Assembly (NCBI GenBank): GCA_028455995.1
Contig: JABELC010000012.1
Location: 496,001 to 560,000, forward strand
Direction: 5' to 3'
DNA length: 64,000 nucleotides
Source of the DNA: Scleromitrula shiraiana
Taxonomy: Eukaryota; Ascomycota; Leotiomycetes; Helotiales; Sclerotiniaceae
In this document: one piece after another, positions 1-11,110 of the stretch
Position numbering within the stretch: the stretch's first letter is position 1
Layout of the letters: each line of letters begins with the position of its first letter
The notes under the pieces: model-generated
The model's input: the letters and a program-made list of their open reading frames with translations, nothing else
Told to the model about the DNA's origin: nothing
Databases searched by the model: none
Position numbers and translations under genes: made by a program

Positions 1-772
1 GATATGCCGCTGTTGATGAAGGAGAGGCCAGCATGCTTCCCCTGACTTTATGGTGACTCAGCTTGTCAAAGTCTATCCTACCAATGAAACCCTCTAGAGA
101 ATGTAATAATGTAGTCTGATGCTGAGATTCCAAAAATTTGGGATTGAAATTGGCGAGCTTTTTCTTATTCAATCTTTTGAGAGTCTCCGACGCAGGAAAT
201 TGGAAGTGTATGCCCTTTTCGCCCAGAAAATCCAATAAAGATGGCACTAGAATCTCAAATCCAACCCTGTCACAAGTCTCTATATCCCATTTCTGTAACG
301 AAGTCTCCAACCAAGTCTGCGCCAGAAGTATGCGAGCATGTATTTCATCCGCGAGAGATAGTGAATTCTTGCAAGTCACGTCGTCACGATGTGTTAGTAA
401 AGCCAGACATGAGGCAAGGGTATTCAATAACCCATCAATCTCAGATCCATATGAGCCCCATGAGCCATTAGGAAGTTGTGTTTGGAGAAGAAAGTTAAAT
501 GATTCAGGAAAGAGCCAGTGACTTCCATCACTTGAATCCTTGATTATCATTGATGCCCATGCTGTATCATAGATACTGACTGACATCACTCCAAATAGCT
601 CGCCATTTTGGCATTTTTGAGCCAACTGCTCCACCAAAGTTGCAGCTTCTTGTACGACATTTATTTCGTTATTGTTCTTGTGCGGTGCCTGGATTACAGA
701 AGCCTCTCCTATTCTCAACTGGGAATTGGTCCAAGAAAAGATGCCTTGAAAGAGTTTAAGGATGTTAGACAT
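1..772 (-). CDS. Class II diterpene cyclase (ent-copalyl diphosphate / ent-kaurene synthase type), N-terminal part
   Basis: The open frame reads leftward from an ATG at 772 and leaves the window at base 1, giving about 257 residues without a stop. It shows hallmarks of the N-terminal beta/gamma domain of fungal bifunctional CPS/KS enzymes: the class II motif SIYDTAW near residue 70, a QLPNGSWGS repeat, and HSLEGF followed by GSMLASPSSTAAY near the edge. Such enzymes cyclise geranylgeranyl diphosphate to a copalyl-type diphosphate and often on to ent-kaurene or a pimaradiene. The DxDD (class II) and DDxxD (class I) motifs would lie beyond the window, so the product and the second activity cannot be told. 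Three P450 genes follow, which suggests a diterpenoid cluster. The family call is strong; the exact product is open. Confidence 0.9.
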   Translation of the reverse strand, partial: MSNILKLFQGIFSWTNSQLRIGEASVIQAPHKNNNEINVVQEAATLVEQLAQKCQNGELFGVMSVSIYDTAWASMIIKDSSDGSHWLFPESFNFLLQTQLPNGSWGSYGSEIDGLLNTLASCLALLTHRDDVTCKNSLSLADEIHARILLAQTWLETSLQKWDIETCDRVGFEILVPSLLDFLGEKGIHFQFPASETLKRLNKKKLANFNPKFLESQHQTTLLHSLEGFIGRIDFDKLSHHKVRGSMLASPSSTAAY

Positions 773-1004
773 GTTATTAACTCTCAAGATCGATGAAATT
801 AATATGGTAATGTATTTGAACTAGTATCGGAGTTATAGATGTAGAATTGACAGAACTCCACACTAGGCTAAGTGTATGTTATAGATAATACAAAGTTTTT
901 AGTTCGAATATAGACTTTACGATTATTGAAATCTTAAGTGTATCAACCTATAAGTTTATGATTATGAAATAAACATAAAGTATTCTGCTTGAGGCATCTT
1001 GGGT

Positions 1005-1342
1005 TTACAGCCCAGCATGACTACAATACCGAGCCTCATACTTTATCCACCCTGGAATGAGATGATCTACGAAGGCTGCAACATCCTTCATAATGTTCTT
1101 TCTGGGTATCCATAAACCCAAAAAACTCTTTTCTTGTGATTTGCTTGGATATTCGGCTGACGCTGACCTTGAACTAATTCTCTCTGTTGCATAGTCAGCA
1201 TGGGAGAGATTGCTCCGCATAAGATTTCATCGACCGAGATACAAACCCCTTCTATTAGAATTGCCGACTCACCATGTTGGAATCTAAACAAGACATCAAT
1301 GACAGGAAAGCACTTCCGACTAGACCCCGTTGCTAAAATCAT
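1005..1342 (-). pseudogene. Possible broken or multi-exon gene remnant of unknown family
   Basis: Two overlapping minus-strand frames look coding-like by amino-acid mix, and a splice-like donor (GTGAGT near 1273) and acceptor (CAACAG near 1183) lie between them. The downstream frame ends at 1005 with residues such as FLGLWIPRKNIMKDV and a stop. Upstream, further donor/acceptor pairs near 1380-1415 cannot be joined without hitting stops. I do not recognise the family. It may be a decayed member of the neighbouring terpenoid cluster, or chance. Confidence 0.22.
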
Positions 1343-1900
1343 CTAGAGCCGTCATGGCTGTAAGTGGAATAACACCATGTCAGCTGAACTAGCAAGATGC
1401 CGCAGGCCTTACCTGCATGCGAGATATAGCATAACTAATGGTCATACCTGTGCAAAGATATGAAACTTTAAAGCTATCATATTTCTTGCTCTTCACAAGG
1501 CTAGAAACGTTGACATCCTAAATTCTCATTGTAACCGGCGTAGCATTAGGTTATTCACATGCGCTTGATAGCGGGGGAACTCCTTGGCAAATTTAGCGAG
1601 TACTTCGGTTAAATGTTATGCTATTCACTAATGCTACACCTGTAGTTCAATCTAACTCTTCTTACTTAATTCTTACCTTGCTAGCGCCTTCTTGGTAAAA
1701 ATTTACTTTGTAAAAGATTTGTAGATACTTTTTATCAACATGGTGTGGTAAGATTGAATTTACCGCGATGCGTCACCGGATATTTATGTCAAAAAATCTT
1801 GGCTAGACACCCGTTATAAGCACCAATTTAGGCTTGTGTACCCCAGATCTCACGTACTCAATCTATACATATCATGGCTTTGATTACTGGAAATATCCGA

Positions 1901-2115
1901 ATTTTAGCTTGACTGTGCCTCTTGTTCATACGAGAGTTCCGATATCAGCGTTACAATCACTGCGGATCGTTGATTTTGGATTTATCTGTGCCTCTCGTCC
2001 ACAGGAATTTCTGATGCAATAAGCTTTATTGTTGTAGATCCTGGATTTGAGTTTTACTGTGCCTCACGTTCGGACAAAAACCCCGATGTCATCAATTTGA
2101 AGTTGTGTCATGATA
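1901..2115. repeat. Imperfect tandem repeat, about 72-bp unit, three copies
   Basis: The core CTGTGCCTC recurs at 1913, 1986 and 2057 (spacings 73 and 71). Each copy is followed by a similar CGTTC/CGTCC-ACA-TCCGAT-like segment. A weaker, older copy may lie near 1832-1855. The units are diverged, so this is an old minisatellite. Confidence 0.6.
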
Positions 2116-2322
2116 AGCGACATTGACATACAATGGCGAGATTATGGAATGTCATCCCAACTCTAGTCTTGCTTCAATTTTACATATACGATAGGCTCCA
2201 AGAATTTAATATTGATTTGTTTGCTCGTTTAATGGAAATTTATCAGCCAGTTGTTGAGTCTTGCCTACCTGCAGCTTACTTCAACCCAATATATCCCTAT
2301 CCAGGGTTCAATTTCGCATCAC

Positions 2323-3864
2323 TTAAGAATCCAAAGCAAATCCCATACAACCCCTATCTTTGATCTTTACCTCCACACCCACCTTATTCCAAGCCCAATA
2401 AATTTTCTGCCTATGCCAATTCACACCCTCTCCTTCCATATCAAACCCCCACACCAACCTTGCCAAAATAATTCGCATCTCCGTCCACGCCAACATCTGC
2501 CCCATACACTGTCTCGGACCTACCCCAAACGGATGAAACGCCTCTCTTTGATCCTGCGTCACCTTATCACTCTCCAACCATCTCTCAGGTCTAAAAGTGC
2601 TCGGATCCACAAAATTTGCTGATGAGTTGAAAGCCGCATAGCAGGATATGCCGACCGATATACCGGGTGGGAGATAATATCCGCAGATTGTCGTTCCGTC
2701 TGATGGAATGGAGCGACGCATACTATCTGGAGTTGGGGGAGACATTCTGAGACCTTCTTGAAGGACTGCGTTAAGGTATGGGAGGGATTTGGTGGAGGAT
2801 GCTGAGATATCGGATTCGGATGAAAAAGTGGTACGGACTTCGGAGACCAGTTTGCGTAGAATGTTGGGGTTTTGGATAAGCTGATTAATGGTACCGGAAA
2901 TAACAGTGCTGACTGAATCACTTCCAGCAACAATCAGTGTCATAGATGCTGCGATCATTTCATCGTTGGATAGTGCTTCAGTGGGATTTTGTTCGTTGAA
3001 TGTAAGTACGTATGACATAAAGTCAGGGCGTGGAGCAGATTTAGAGTCTAGACGCGCATCGACATTCATTTTACTAGTGTCGATCACGAATTTGAGACCA
3101 TTTTTGGCCGATTTTGGAGTGAGTATTGAGACAAGATGATCCAGGAGTGGATAATATTTGAAGAAGACCCCAAATATTAGAGCTTTATAGTGGAGGATAA
3201 TTGTTACCCATGGATGGTAATCTTGCTTTTCTAAGCATTTGAGTGATGTTCCCCAACCTAGATCACTTGCAATGTCAAAAGTTGTGAAGCTCGTCCAGCG
3301 TACCATATCAACATTGGTGGATTTCTCAGGACTTTGATCTAAGAGTTTTTGCAGTTTCTGAATTAACAGGTCCACATATGCGTTGATAATGGGCTCTTGG
3401 AGTTTAATTGCTTTCTCAGAGAATGCAGGACTCAGAGCCTTTCGATATCGTAGATGATCTGGTTGAGGGGCCGAAATAAGGTTATGAGCTTTGATTCCTG
3501 GTGGACGTGTTCCCCATTGTGGTGGCCTGACGAACAATCTACTGACGTAGATATCTTTCCACGCTTCAGGGTCAATGAAGGATAACTCATCCGGGGCGAC
3601 CCGAACAACACTTCCATATCTATCATGAAAAGATTTTACTTGATGTGGAAGAGTCCCACCAAGCATTGCTTTCAGGAATGGAAACCTGAATGATGCCCAT
3701 AGTGGTGATCCAGGAAATTTGGCTAAGGGATGAAAGTACAGGTTATAGATCCCAAGGACAAAAAGATACTATTAAATTTTCAGAATGACATCATTGAAGA
3801 TCGAGAATAGACTTACAACAACGCCTGCTCCGAACAAGGTCAGTATGAAAGACGCCAAATCCAT
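2323..3864 (-). CDS. Cytochrome P450 monooxygenase (P450-A)
   Basis: Two exons: 3864-3817 (16 codons, hydrophobic anchor) and 3768-2323, joined in phase 0 across a 48-nt GTAAGT..TAG intron, giving 497 residues. The N-terminal membrane anchor is followed by a FHPLAKFPGSPLWA hinge. The I-helix has AGSDS (about residue 297), the K-helix ExxR is EGLR (about 354), the meander has FRPERW, and the heme loop is FGVGPRQCMG with the Cys ligand near 437. The layout resembles the fungal P450 group that includes isotrichodermin C-15 hydroxylase-like enzymes. It probably oxidises the product of the neighbouring diterpene cyclase at the ER; the substrate is inferred from context only. It is divergently arranged with P450-B. 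All key residues are present. Confidence 0.9.
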
Positions 3865-4774
3865 CTCTTTCCTGTTATTTTGGAAATCTTGGGAGGGATG
3901 TCTTTGTGCAAGCTATAGTGATTTATTAGTTTCTTATTGTGCGTAAAGTAACGAGGCATAAACTACAACTCTACTGTTTACGTTTCAAATAGAATACACA
4001 TCTATGCTTAACTCAATACAATTATCTTGAAGACTGTAAACATAAACTATTGGTGAGAATACGGTTTCCCATCTCTTAGTTCTTCAATCTTTGGCAAGAT
4101 TTCGCCATGATTACTGGAACATACCTTGAAAGTGCGGGGTAGGCTTGGAATTGTAGACATAGGCACGCCAGTGCGCAATTAACTCTTGGCTAGAGGGTGC
4201 CACAAAGAGGCTTCGTCCAATGTCATGTCAAAACATATCAAATCGAATCAGAATTTGTCCCCGGATCATACCTAGCAGTTGCAGCGGATAATATCAAAAT
4301 ATGTGTACAACTGAAGGGAAAGTTCCCATATGTGAGCACAACGTCCATAGATTCCAGCGTTACCACTCCTGAATGCTACCGCAGGCAATTATATTAAAAC
4401 CAACCATCATAAATGCACTGGCATATTGTATATGCAGTCATTCGGTGAATTAATTCTACCGCGCCGAGTAGAAGTGAAGTCAAGGACAATCATGTCCAAA
4501 CCTATGTGTTGCATAAACCTTACTGCAAGCGCTTAATCTATCGTCTGAGGGTTACCTCATGCAGAAGTTTCTGGATAATAACCCGATGTTGAATATGTGA
4601 AAGCTTCTATATGCGAATGAAGCTTCCGTGCCACATACCTCAGACAGTAGGCCGATATCGAATGTGAAAGCCTCTATCTAATCTTGAGCCCAACATCGTC
4701 CCCTCTCGATCTACGAGCATCATCTTTACACCAGCCAGATAATCCCAAATTTCAAACCAGATCTCAACATCAAC
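3865..4774. promoter_or_regulatory. Shared divergent promoter region of P450-A and P450-B
   Basis: The 910 bp between the two divergent P450 start codons contain no credible gene. An imperfect direct repeat lies upstream of P450-B: a TACCTCA...CCGATxTxGAATxTGAAAGC pattern around 4552-4612 recurs around 4635-4680. Co-regulation of the two P450s from this region is an inference. Confidence 0.5.
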
Positions 4775-6501
4775 ATGGAAACTATGTGGGAAGAAACCCA
4801 AACTCTGTTCCTTGACGCCCCATGGCTTCTCCTAATCATTTCTCTACCCTTCATCTCCTACCTATACTCAATCTTCTCTCTTCAATTGTTCGGGCCCAAG
4901 GTACCTCTATTCGGCGTGAAATCTTACTTCGAGCCTCGAGTAGTTGCCAACTATCGATTCTTCAAAGATGGCAAATCAATAGTAAACGGGGGATACAAAA
5001 AAGTACGTCAATATTAATCACCTGAATATGTAGCTCTAATCTAAAGATAATCCAAACAGTTCAAGAACGCAGCCTTCTGGTTCGCCCGCAATGACGCCGA
5101 CATCCTAATCCTCCCCGTAAAACATGTCGAAGAAATCAGGAACCTCTCCAACAGCGTAGCCAATCCCACATTAGCACATGCACATAATTTGCTGGGTCGC
5201 TATACGAAGATGAATATTATTTTAGATAGTAATCTTCATTTTCGGGTTATTCAGAGTAAATTGACGCCGCATTTGGGGTCGTTAACGGAGGGAATGGAGG
5301 AAGAATTGGAATATGCTGTTAAGAGGGATTTTCCAAGTTGTGATGGTATGTGTGAAGCCAACTTGAATCTGAAAATGGAACTAATCAAGATCCAGACGAT
5401 TGGGTTGAAATACACCCTTATCATCTCATCCTACGCCTTGTGTCCCGTCTGTCTGCGAGAGTCTTCGTGGGTTTACCATTATGTCGAGATGAGAGCTGGC
5501 TAGAGATTTCCACACAATTTACTGAGAACAGTAAGGTTTATCATATCCAAAATTTGCAATGTTTGCTGATCAAAACAACAGTTTTCCTAACAGTTTGCAT
5601 GATGCGTCTCCTTCCAACCTGGATGCATTCATTCACCAGCTATCTCCTCCCCTCCAATTGGCGCAGTTGGGGCTACATAGAAACAGCCAAGAAACTTCTA
5701 GTCCCCGAGATCCACCGTCGTATGAAGCTTTGGAATTCAGTAAAAGATATCGAGGCCACGAAAGAAGATCTCGTCAAAGGGAATCTATTATCGTGGATGA
5801 TGGAGTGTGCAGAGGGTAATGAAAAAGACCCCGCGCACCTCGCTCATCTGGAAATCGTCGTCTCCCTCGCCTCAATCCACACCTCCCAGATGAACGCCGT
5901 CCACGTTCTCTACGATCTCGCCGCCCACCCCGAGTACGTCCCAGAGCTACGCGAAGAGATACTTGCCACCGCCAAACTCGAAGGCGGCTGGAACAAAACA
6001 TCATATTCCCAACTCCGCAAACTCGACAGTTTCCTCAAAGAAAGCCAGCGATTTAATCCCCCAAGCGTACTATCCTACCACCGCATCATGACCGAAGATT
6101 ACGTGTTAAGCGATGGTACTCAGCTCAAGAAAGGCCATCATATCGCCATGGCCGTGAACGCCATTCAGAATGATCCGGATATTACACCGGACCCGACAAC
6201 ATTTGATGCGTTTCGGTATTACAAGATGCGTCAGCGACCAGGGGAGGGACATTTGCATCAGTTTGCTACTACGGAGAGCAATATGTTAAATTTTGGACAT
6301 GGTAAAAATGCGTGTCCGGGGAGGTTTTTTGCGAGTTTGGAGATTAAGGTTATTTTGGTTAAGTTGATTATGAATTATGATTTCAAACTTGTCGGTGGCG
6401 TGAGACCACCAAATCTTACTGCTCATGAGTTTATCTTTCCCAATCCGGATGGAAAATTGTTGGCTAAAGCAAGACCTGTTTCTGAGAGATTCAAGTTCTA
6501 G
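4775..6501 (+). CDS. Cytochrome P450 monooxygenase, gibberellin-cluster-like (P450-B)
   Basis: Four exons: 4775-5002, 5060-5345, 5390-5530 and 5582-6501. All joins are in phase and give 524 residues. Intron 2 is only 44 nt and intron 3 is 51 nt. The first 40 residues form a membrane anchor. The I-helix region reads SLASIHTS instead of the usual AGxDT, the K-helix has ESQR, and the heme loop is FGHGKNACPGRFF with Cys near residue 463. The IHTS-type I-helix and ACPGRFFA heme loop are typical of the fungal P450s that oxidise ent-kaurene-type diterpenes (CYP68/CYP503 groups) and of relatives with other terpenoid or indole substrates. Beside a diterpene cyclase, oxidation of its product is likely. 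The ATG at 4775 opens a good signal-anchor. Confidence 0.9.
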
Positions 6502-6740
6502 ATATGAAAGTTTCTAGGGGAGTTACCGTATAAGATCGTAATTGATGGGTTAAGGAGCATGTATCTGTCATAAAACATCTTTAAATATATCTTTTTGTCA
6601 AACCAAATCCATGCGTTCAAGTTTGATATTTTTGTGAATCGAGTCAAACCAATGAAAAGTTCAATACTTAATATCAATAATCACCACTTAGGCTCTCTAA
6701 GAATATCAATCTCATATGCTGTGACATTGTAGAAATTCTT

Positions 6741-8599
6741 TCAAAACAACTTCGCTGCTTTCCTTTTTACAAACCTCAACGAAATATCAGAGTGTAATCT
6801 TAAAGTCATAAGAAACTCCACACGACTATCAAAATCCTCAATGCTTCCAACACTATCACTGCCGTCCGCCAACTGAACGGAATATTGACTAAAGGTCCGT
6901 GCCATAATAGCACAAAATTCAATATGAGCAAATCTCTTCCCAACACATGAGCGATAACCATCCGAAAACGGAATAAAAGACCCAGCCTTTGGGTCGTTAT
7001 CATTCTTGAGCCATCTCCCGGGATTAAAAGTATCAACAGAATCTGATTCTGAGGTCCAGAATCTTGGGTTGCGATGAGCTGCTGCGATATTCATCACGAT
7101 GAGTGTATCCGCTGGAACGATATATGAAGCATCATTAGTGATGATTTGTTGGGGTGATGACGTAGTGCACTTGCTGATCAAAGGTAAAGTTGGATATAGA
7201 CGTAAAGTTTCATGAATAAGTGCACCAACATATCCATTCATGAGTCGGGAATAATGGTTCTCATACGTCCATGAATCAGATGATCTACTACCGAATGTCT
7301 GATCCAGATCTTTCTGCAGGGCTATTTGGACGTCTGGATAGTATGCTAATAGTGAAATAGCAATGGCGGTCGTATTTGCACTTGTTTCATGCCCGGCTAA
7401 TAGAAATAGATGCATATTGCCCAGGATTGCTTCTTGAGTGAGTATCTGCTCATTAGCTTGTGAGAGAGATGGCTCTCCAGCTTGAACGAGCGCCTCTAGA
7501 ATTCATTTAGCATGTACACATCTCAAGATCGTAATACATACCAAGTAGCGATGGCTGTTCGTTTACTTTTGCATCTTGCAATCGAGATCTTGTTTCTTCC
7601 CGCATATCAAGCATATATCTCTGCCATTCTCTGAATGCTTGCTTTGCCTTTCGATGAATCGAAAATGGTGAGATATCTAGTCCTATCAGTATTAACATGA
7701 ATATTAAATAAACGAAATCGCCACTAACTCAAAATAGGTTTTGGTGTTAGGAAGAGAGTCTGATTGTTCTCCGCAGCTGCATTAATCGCCTGCGTATATG
7801 TGAATTCTGGATCAGAAGATAACTCCCTACGACCACTCTTCTTATCATCCCAAAGCATTTTCTGGCCAAAACAAATCCCACTAATAACATGCAGAGCCAA
7901 TTTCGCCATATCACTCGAAAGATTCATTATCAAACCACCAGAAGAATTCCACGACTCCAACATAGACTCCGTCTGATGAAGCGACTCCAACCAAACCTGC
8001 CGATGCGTTCTCTCATTAAATGAAGGAGTCGTAATCCTCCGATACAAACGAGCCTCATCGCCTTCCGAGCCACTAAGCGTCGGTCCGTATATATTCAACA
8101 TCTTGAGCAGAGACATAGGTTTCGGGAAGTCGCGGCGTCGGGATGTGATTTGCTGGATGATTTCGGGATCACAGGTGTACATTACATTGCTATTCGGTGA
8201 TACCAAGATGACGGTGTCGGATCCAATTTTCGAAAAGGGTTCAAATGCTTCGTTCCAGATTCTTCCAAGTATGGAAAATCTGAGATTTCAATTAGCAAGC
8301 GCAAAGAAGTCGGATTTCGCAATCATACGGCATCCAAAAGCCAATCCATGATTTTGGTAAACGGTATATCAATGGTGAGATTTGGTTTTGAAAAGCTAAC
8401 CATATGGTTTGCTGAAAAGAAAATCTATGAATATCATTAGTCTGTCTTCACGAAGTTTTGACTAAGAAACTTACGGTGCCAGTTTATATACAAATCCGGA
8501 GCGTTTTGCTTGGAGTAGGTTGCGTTTAAATGCCAGGTATTGTATGAAAAAATATATAGAAAATGCAAGAACTGCTGCTGGTATAACAGAAGTGGCCAT
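6741..8599 (-). CDS. Cytochrome P450 monooxygenase (P450-C)
   Basis: Five exons on the minus strand: 8599-8475, 8424-8329, 8279-7729, 7682-7542 and 7495-6741. Phases agree at every join and give 555 residues. In intron 1 the acceptor is TAG at 8426-8425; using the CAG a few bases downstream breaks the frame. The protein has an N-terminal anchor, an I-helix AGHETSANT (about residue 338), an ExxR ETLR (about 400) and a heme loop FSDGYRSCVG with Cys near 488. The AGHETSANT and SDGYRSCVGKRFA pattern marks a family different from P450-A and P450-B, nearer CYP4-like fungal monooxygenases. It points the same way as P450-A and converges with P450-B, with 239 bp between the two stops. A tailoring role in a diterpenoid pathway is inferred from position. 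Confidence 0.88.
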
Positions 8600-9148
8600 G
8601 GTTCATGTGATTGAATAAACTCCTGAAAGATTCAGACTAGATTGAGGTTAAAAAGAGGGTACGAATTCTGGATGTGAGGGGAAGGTTGAATAAGTACTAG
8701 TAGGCAATGCTTACATGATTGTTAGAGTAGCTTTTCGAGCCACGAGCATCGAACGGTTCTTGTACTTAGCAATTCGTGTAATGGATGTATTTAACCGACC
8801 AATGAGAATACAAATTTTCTACTCGTTTGAAAGGCTGTTTTCTGCACTTGGAAGAGGGGCTAATTAATCCAATATAGATAGGCACTCTATAAACAACTTG
8901 TATATGCCACCCGTGAATGACCGCAGTGATAACAAACAACTTACTAATTTCCTCAAACTTCTGGACTACTTATTGAAACCATAACCGGCCACTAATCCCA
9001 TACATCTCAAGCCTTAAGCTTCATTCCATTAGTCTGGGTCCTGTAGAAATCAAACCTATTTCTGTTGTGAGTGATTGCAGTCATTCAACATTAATGACGA
9101 CGTTCATTTCCATCCAAATGGTCATATCTATTATCAATAACCACTCTC
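8600..9148. other. Spacer upstream of P450-C
   Basis: This AT-rich stretch should contain the P450-C promoter and the former 3' end of the decayed gene at 9149-10190. I see no other gene or clear motif. Confidence 0.5.
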
Positions 9149-10190
9149 CTATACATCCCACTTCCCTTCCCACCACCATCTTACCACCAACTCCAGATGG
9201 TCATACGAAGTTTCTCTAACTTTGACAATATGCTGATACGTATCCAGACGCTCAATCCCCGCACATGTATTATCTAGTGCGACGGACGGCGATGAATTGA
9301 TGGCGAGAACAAAAAGAATTGCCGCAGCTAGACGCCTTGTGATTCCTCAGAGGGAATAACCATCGCCGTAACGAAATCGCTGCACTTTCATGTACATGTA
9401 CTTGTCGTAATTAACAGCAGAAGTTCCAAAAGGATGTGAAGGATCGTAAGCTTGTCGTTCACCATCAAGACTAACTCCACTTATCGAATCGTAACGACCA
9501 ATCCTTGACATTGCGTCCGGTAAAATAGTGACAACTGCTAGCGGTAATGCAATTCGGGTAGCATGATCCCTTTCATATAGCAACTCGATGGGCATTACTG
9601 ATTCATTTGGCGGTAAAGCGGAGTTAGCCCAACCGATATCTATATGCACATTGCGCATGGGATAATCTCTAGATTCCTTGATAGCATTGACCCATTCCTC
9701 TAGATTTGTGTTGGGGTTATGGAGATCTCACTGGATATATTGATCAGTTTCAGGGTCGATGAAAAGTATGGATTTCTTCCAACCGGCATATAAGGAACTT
9801 GTATAGAGTAACGAAAGTGTCTCAAAAGATGTTGAGAAATTAAGAACTTGGGTTGACATGAGCACAAGCCCAATCGAAGGTAACCTAGCACTTTGGCCTT
9901 GAAATGGCACTTACTGCGCCAAGGGCCAGCGGCCCGAAGAGTTCCATCATTGTAAAGCTTCTCGAGCATCTGCGTACAAATATCCGTCGTTACCCCTTTG
10001 GAGGAACGGGAATTGAAAATCTTCAAATGATTTATAACTTCGTGTGTCGGATGGAAGTTGGCCCTTCACCTCGCCATCCGTTATATTATAGATAAAATAT
10101 TCACAATGCGCAAAGGTTTGTGGGGCAGGAGGATCTTCATTGCGTTAATGATGCAAGGATAATTGGTTAGTTCATGATTGCATGCGACGT
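9149..10190 (-). pseudogene. Decayed gene for a fungal membrane protein of unknown function
   Basis: Long coding-quality segments on the minus strand can be followed across an apparent intron near 9860-9914, but they are broken by in-frame stops. There is a TGA after ADAREALQ (about 9952), a TGA after DQYIQ (about 9728) and a TGA after GDGYSL (about 9347). Beyond the last stop, coding-like sequence continues (GITRRLAAAILFVLAINSS) to a TAG ending at 9149. All three breaks could be single transitions (CGA to TGA or TGG to TGA). The best-preserved block includes ERDHATRIALPLAVV, a pattern I associate with uncharacterised fungal integral-membrane proteins, but I cannot name a function. It ends the terpenoid block. 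Confidence 0.65.
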
Positions 10191-11110
10191 AGTTTACGCC
10201 ATTTTCCGCGGACGATCAAGGACTGAGTCTGAACAAAATCGATATTAAATCAACTATATCTCATTTCTGTTGGTTTCTCGAATACATTGAAAACTGTAAA
10301 TCGTCTCAACCAAACAAATATTTTGAGGCTCTATAGTTACTTTGAAATACCCCGATTAGGTTTTTCTTTCCAAAAAGAATTATATACATTTTGGAGTGTG
10401 CGGCTGATATTGTCAACAGAAGCAAGTGTAATCCAGAAATGCAACCTCAAGAAAATTTAAACACTGCACCCGCAAAATACAATGCTACTTACAGATTAAA
10501 TCGCAACAAGTCGTGAAAGAACAGAAGACCATAGGAAATAAGAGCAGTCACCTATCGATCACCAGGAAGTTCCACTTGGACTTGTCCCTCTTCACCCCTT
10601 ACTAGTGCTATATAAGGTTATGCATATAGACGTAGATGTACGTCTCTATTTCCTCATACCATGCATGTCATAGTTATAGTTATAACCGGGTGTAACAGTT
10701 ACATATATGACGAATTAGAGTCAAACAAACAACGCCAAGATCACCAATCTCATCCAGCTAGGCGAGTGATCAGGGGTTTCTGATTCTCTAAGATGGATCG
10801 GGAAGAATATGGATGTTGAGAAACTTAGGATTGTAATTGGAAACGGAAATACAGATGAGTTGTTTGTATTTCGGTTGATGGCCCATGACAGAGACTTACT
10901 TCAGGAAACATGGGAGCCTGAAGGAAGGAATCGAGTAAATATGGAAACGGATTTGTAATGAAATGAATAGATGAAGATCTTTAGAGATGATGAACGCTGG
11001 AATTTGGGTATCAAATTTATATGGATCTTCATAATCTCACACTTGTGAAATCTCCTAGAGTACGTATCAAATGGAACTATGTGATGTCATAGTACTCATC
11101 TCATCTCATC
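10191..11110. other. Spacer between the terpenoid block and SPC34
   Basis: AT-rich sequence with no gene that I can support. It separates the accessory block on the left from conserved genes on the right, so the cluster border probably lies here. Confidence 0.5.

Larger units (their letters stand above)
773..2322. other. Spacer between diterpene cyclase and P450-A
   Basis: This stretch lies 5' of the diterpene cyclase and 3' of P450-A, so it should hold the cyclase promoter and the P450-A terminator. It is AT-rich. It contains a possible gene relic (about 1005-1340, minus strand) and an imperfect tandem repeat (about 1901-2115), both listed separately. I see no intact gene in it. Confidence 0.6.

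Noticed and set aside
138..796. Three plus-strand frames of 62-127 residues
   Set aside because: They lie opposite the diterpene cyclase exon, whose minus-strand frame has clear family motifs.
2133..2622. Plus-strand frames near the end of P450-A
   Set aside because: Antisense shadows of the P450-A 3' exon and its downstream flank, with no protein features.
4197..4397. 66-residue frame in the divergent P450 promoter
   Set aside because: No recognisable features, random composition and no splice partner.
8103..8351. 82-residue plus-strand frame
   Set aside because: Antisense to P450-C exons 2 and 3, which join in phase.
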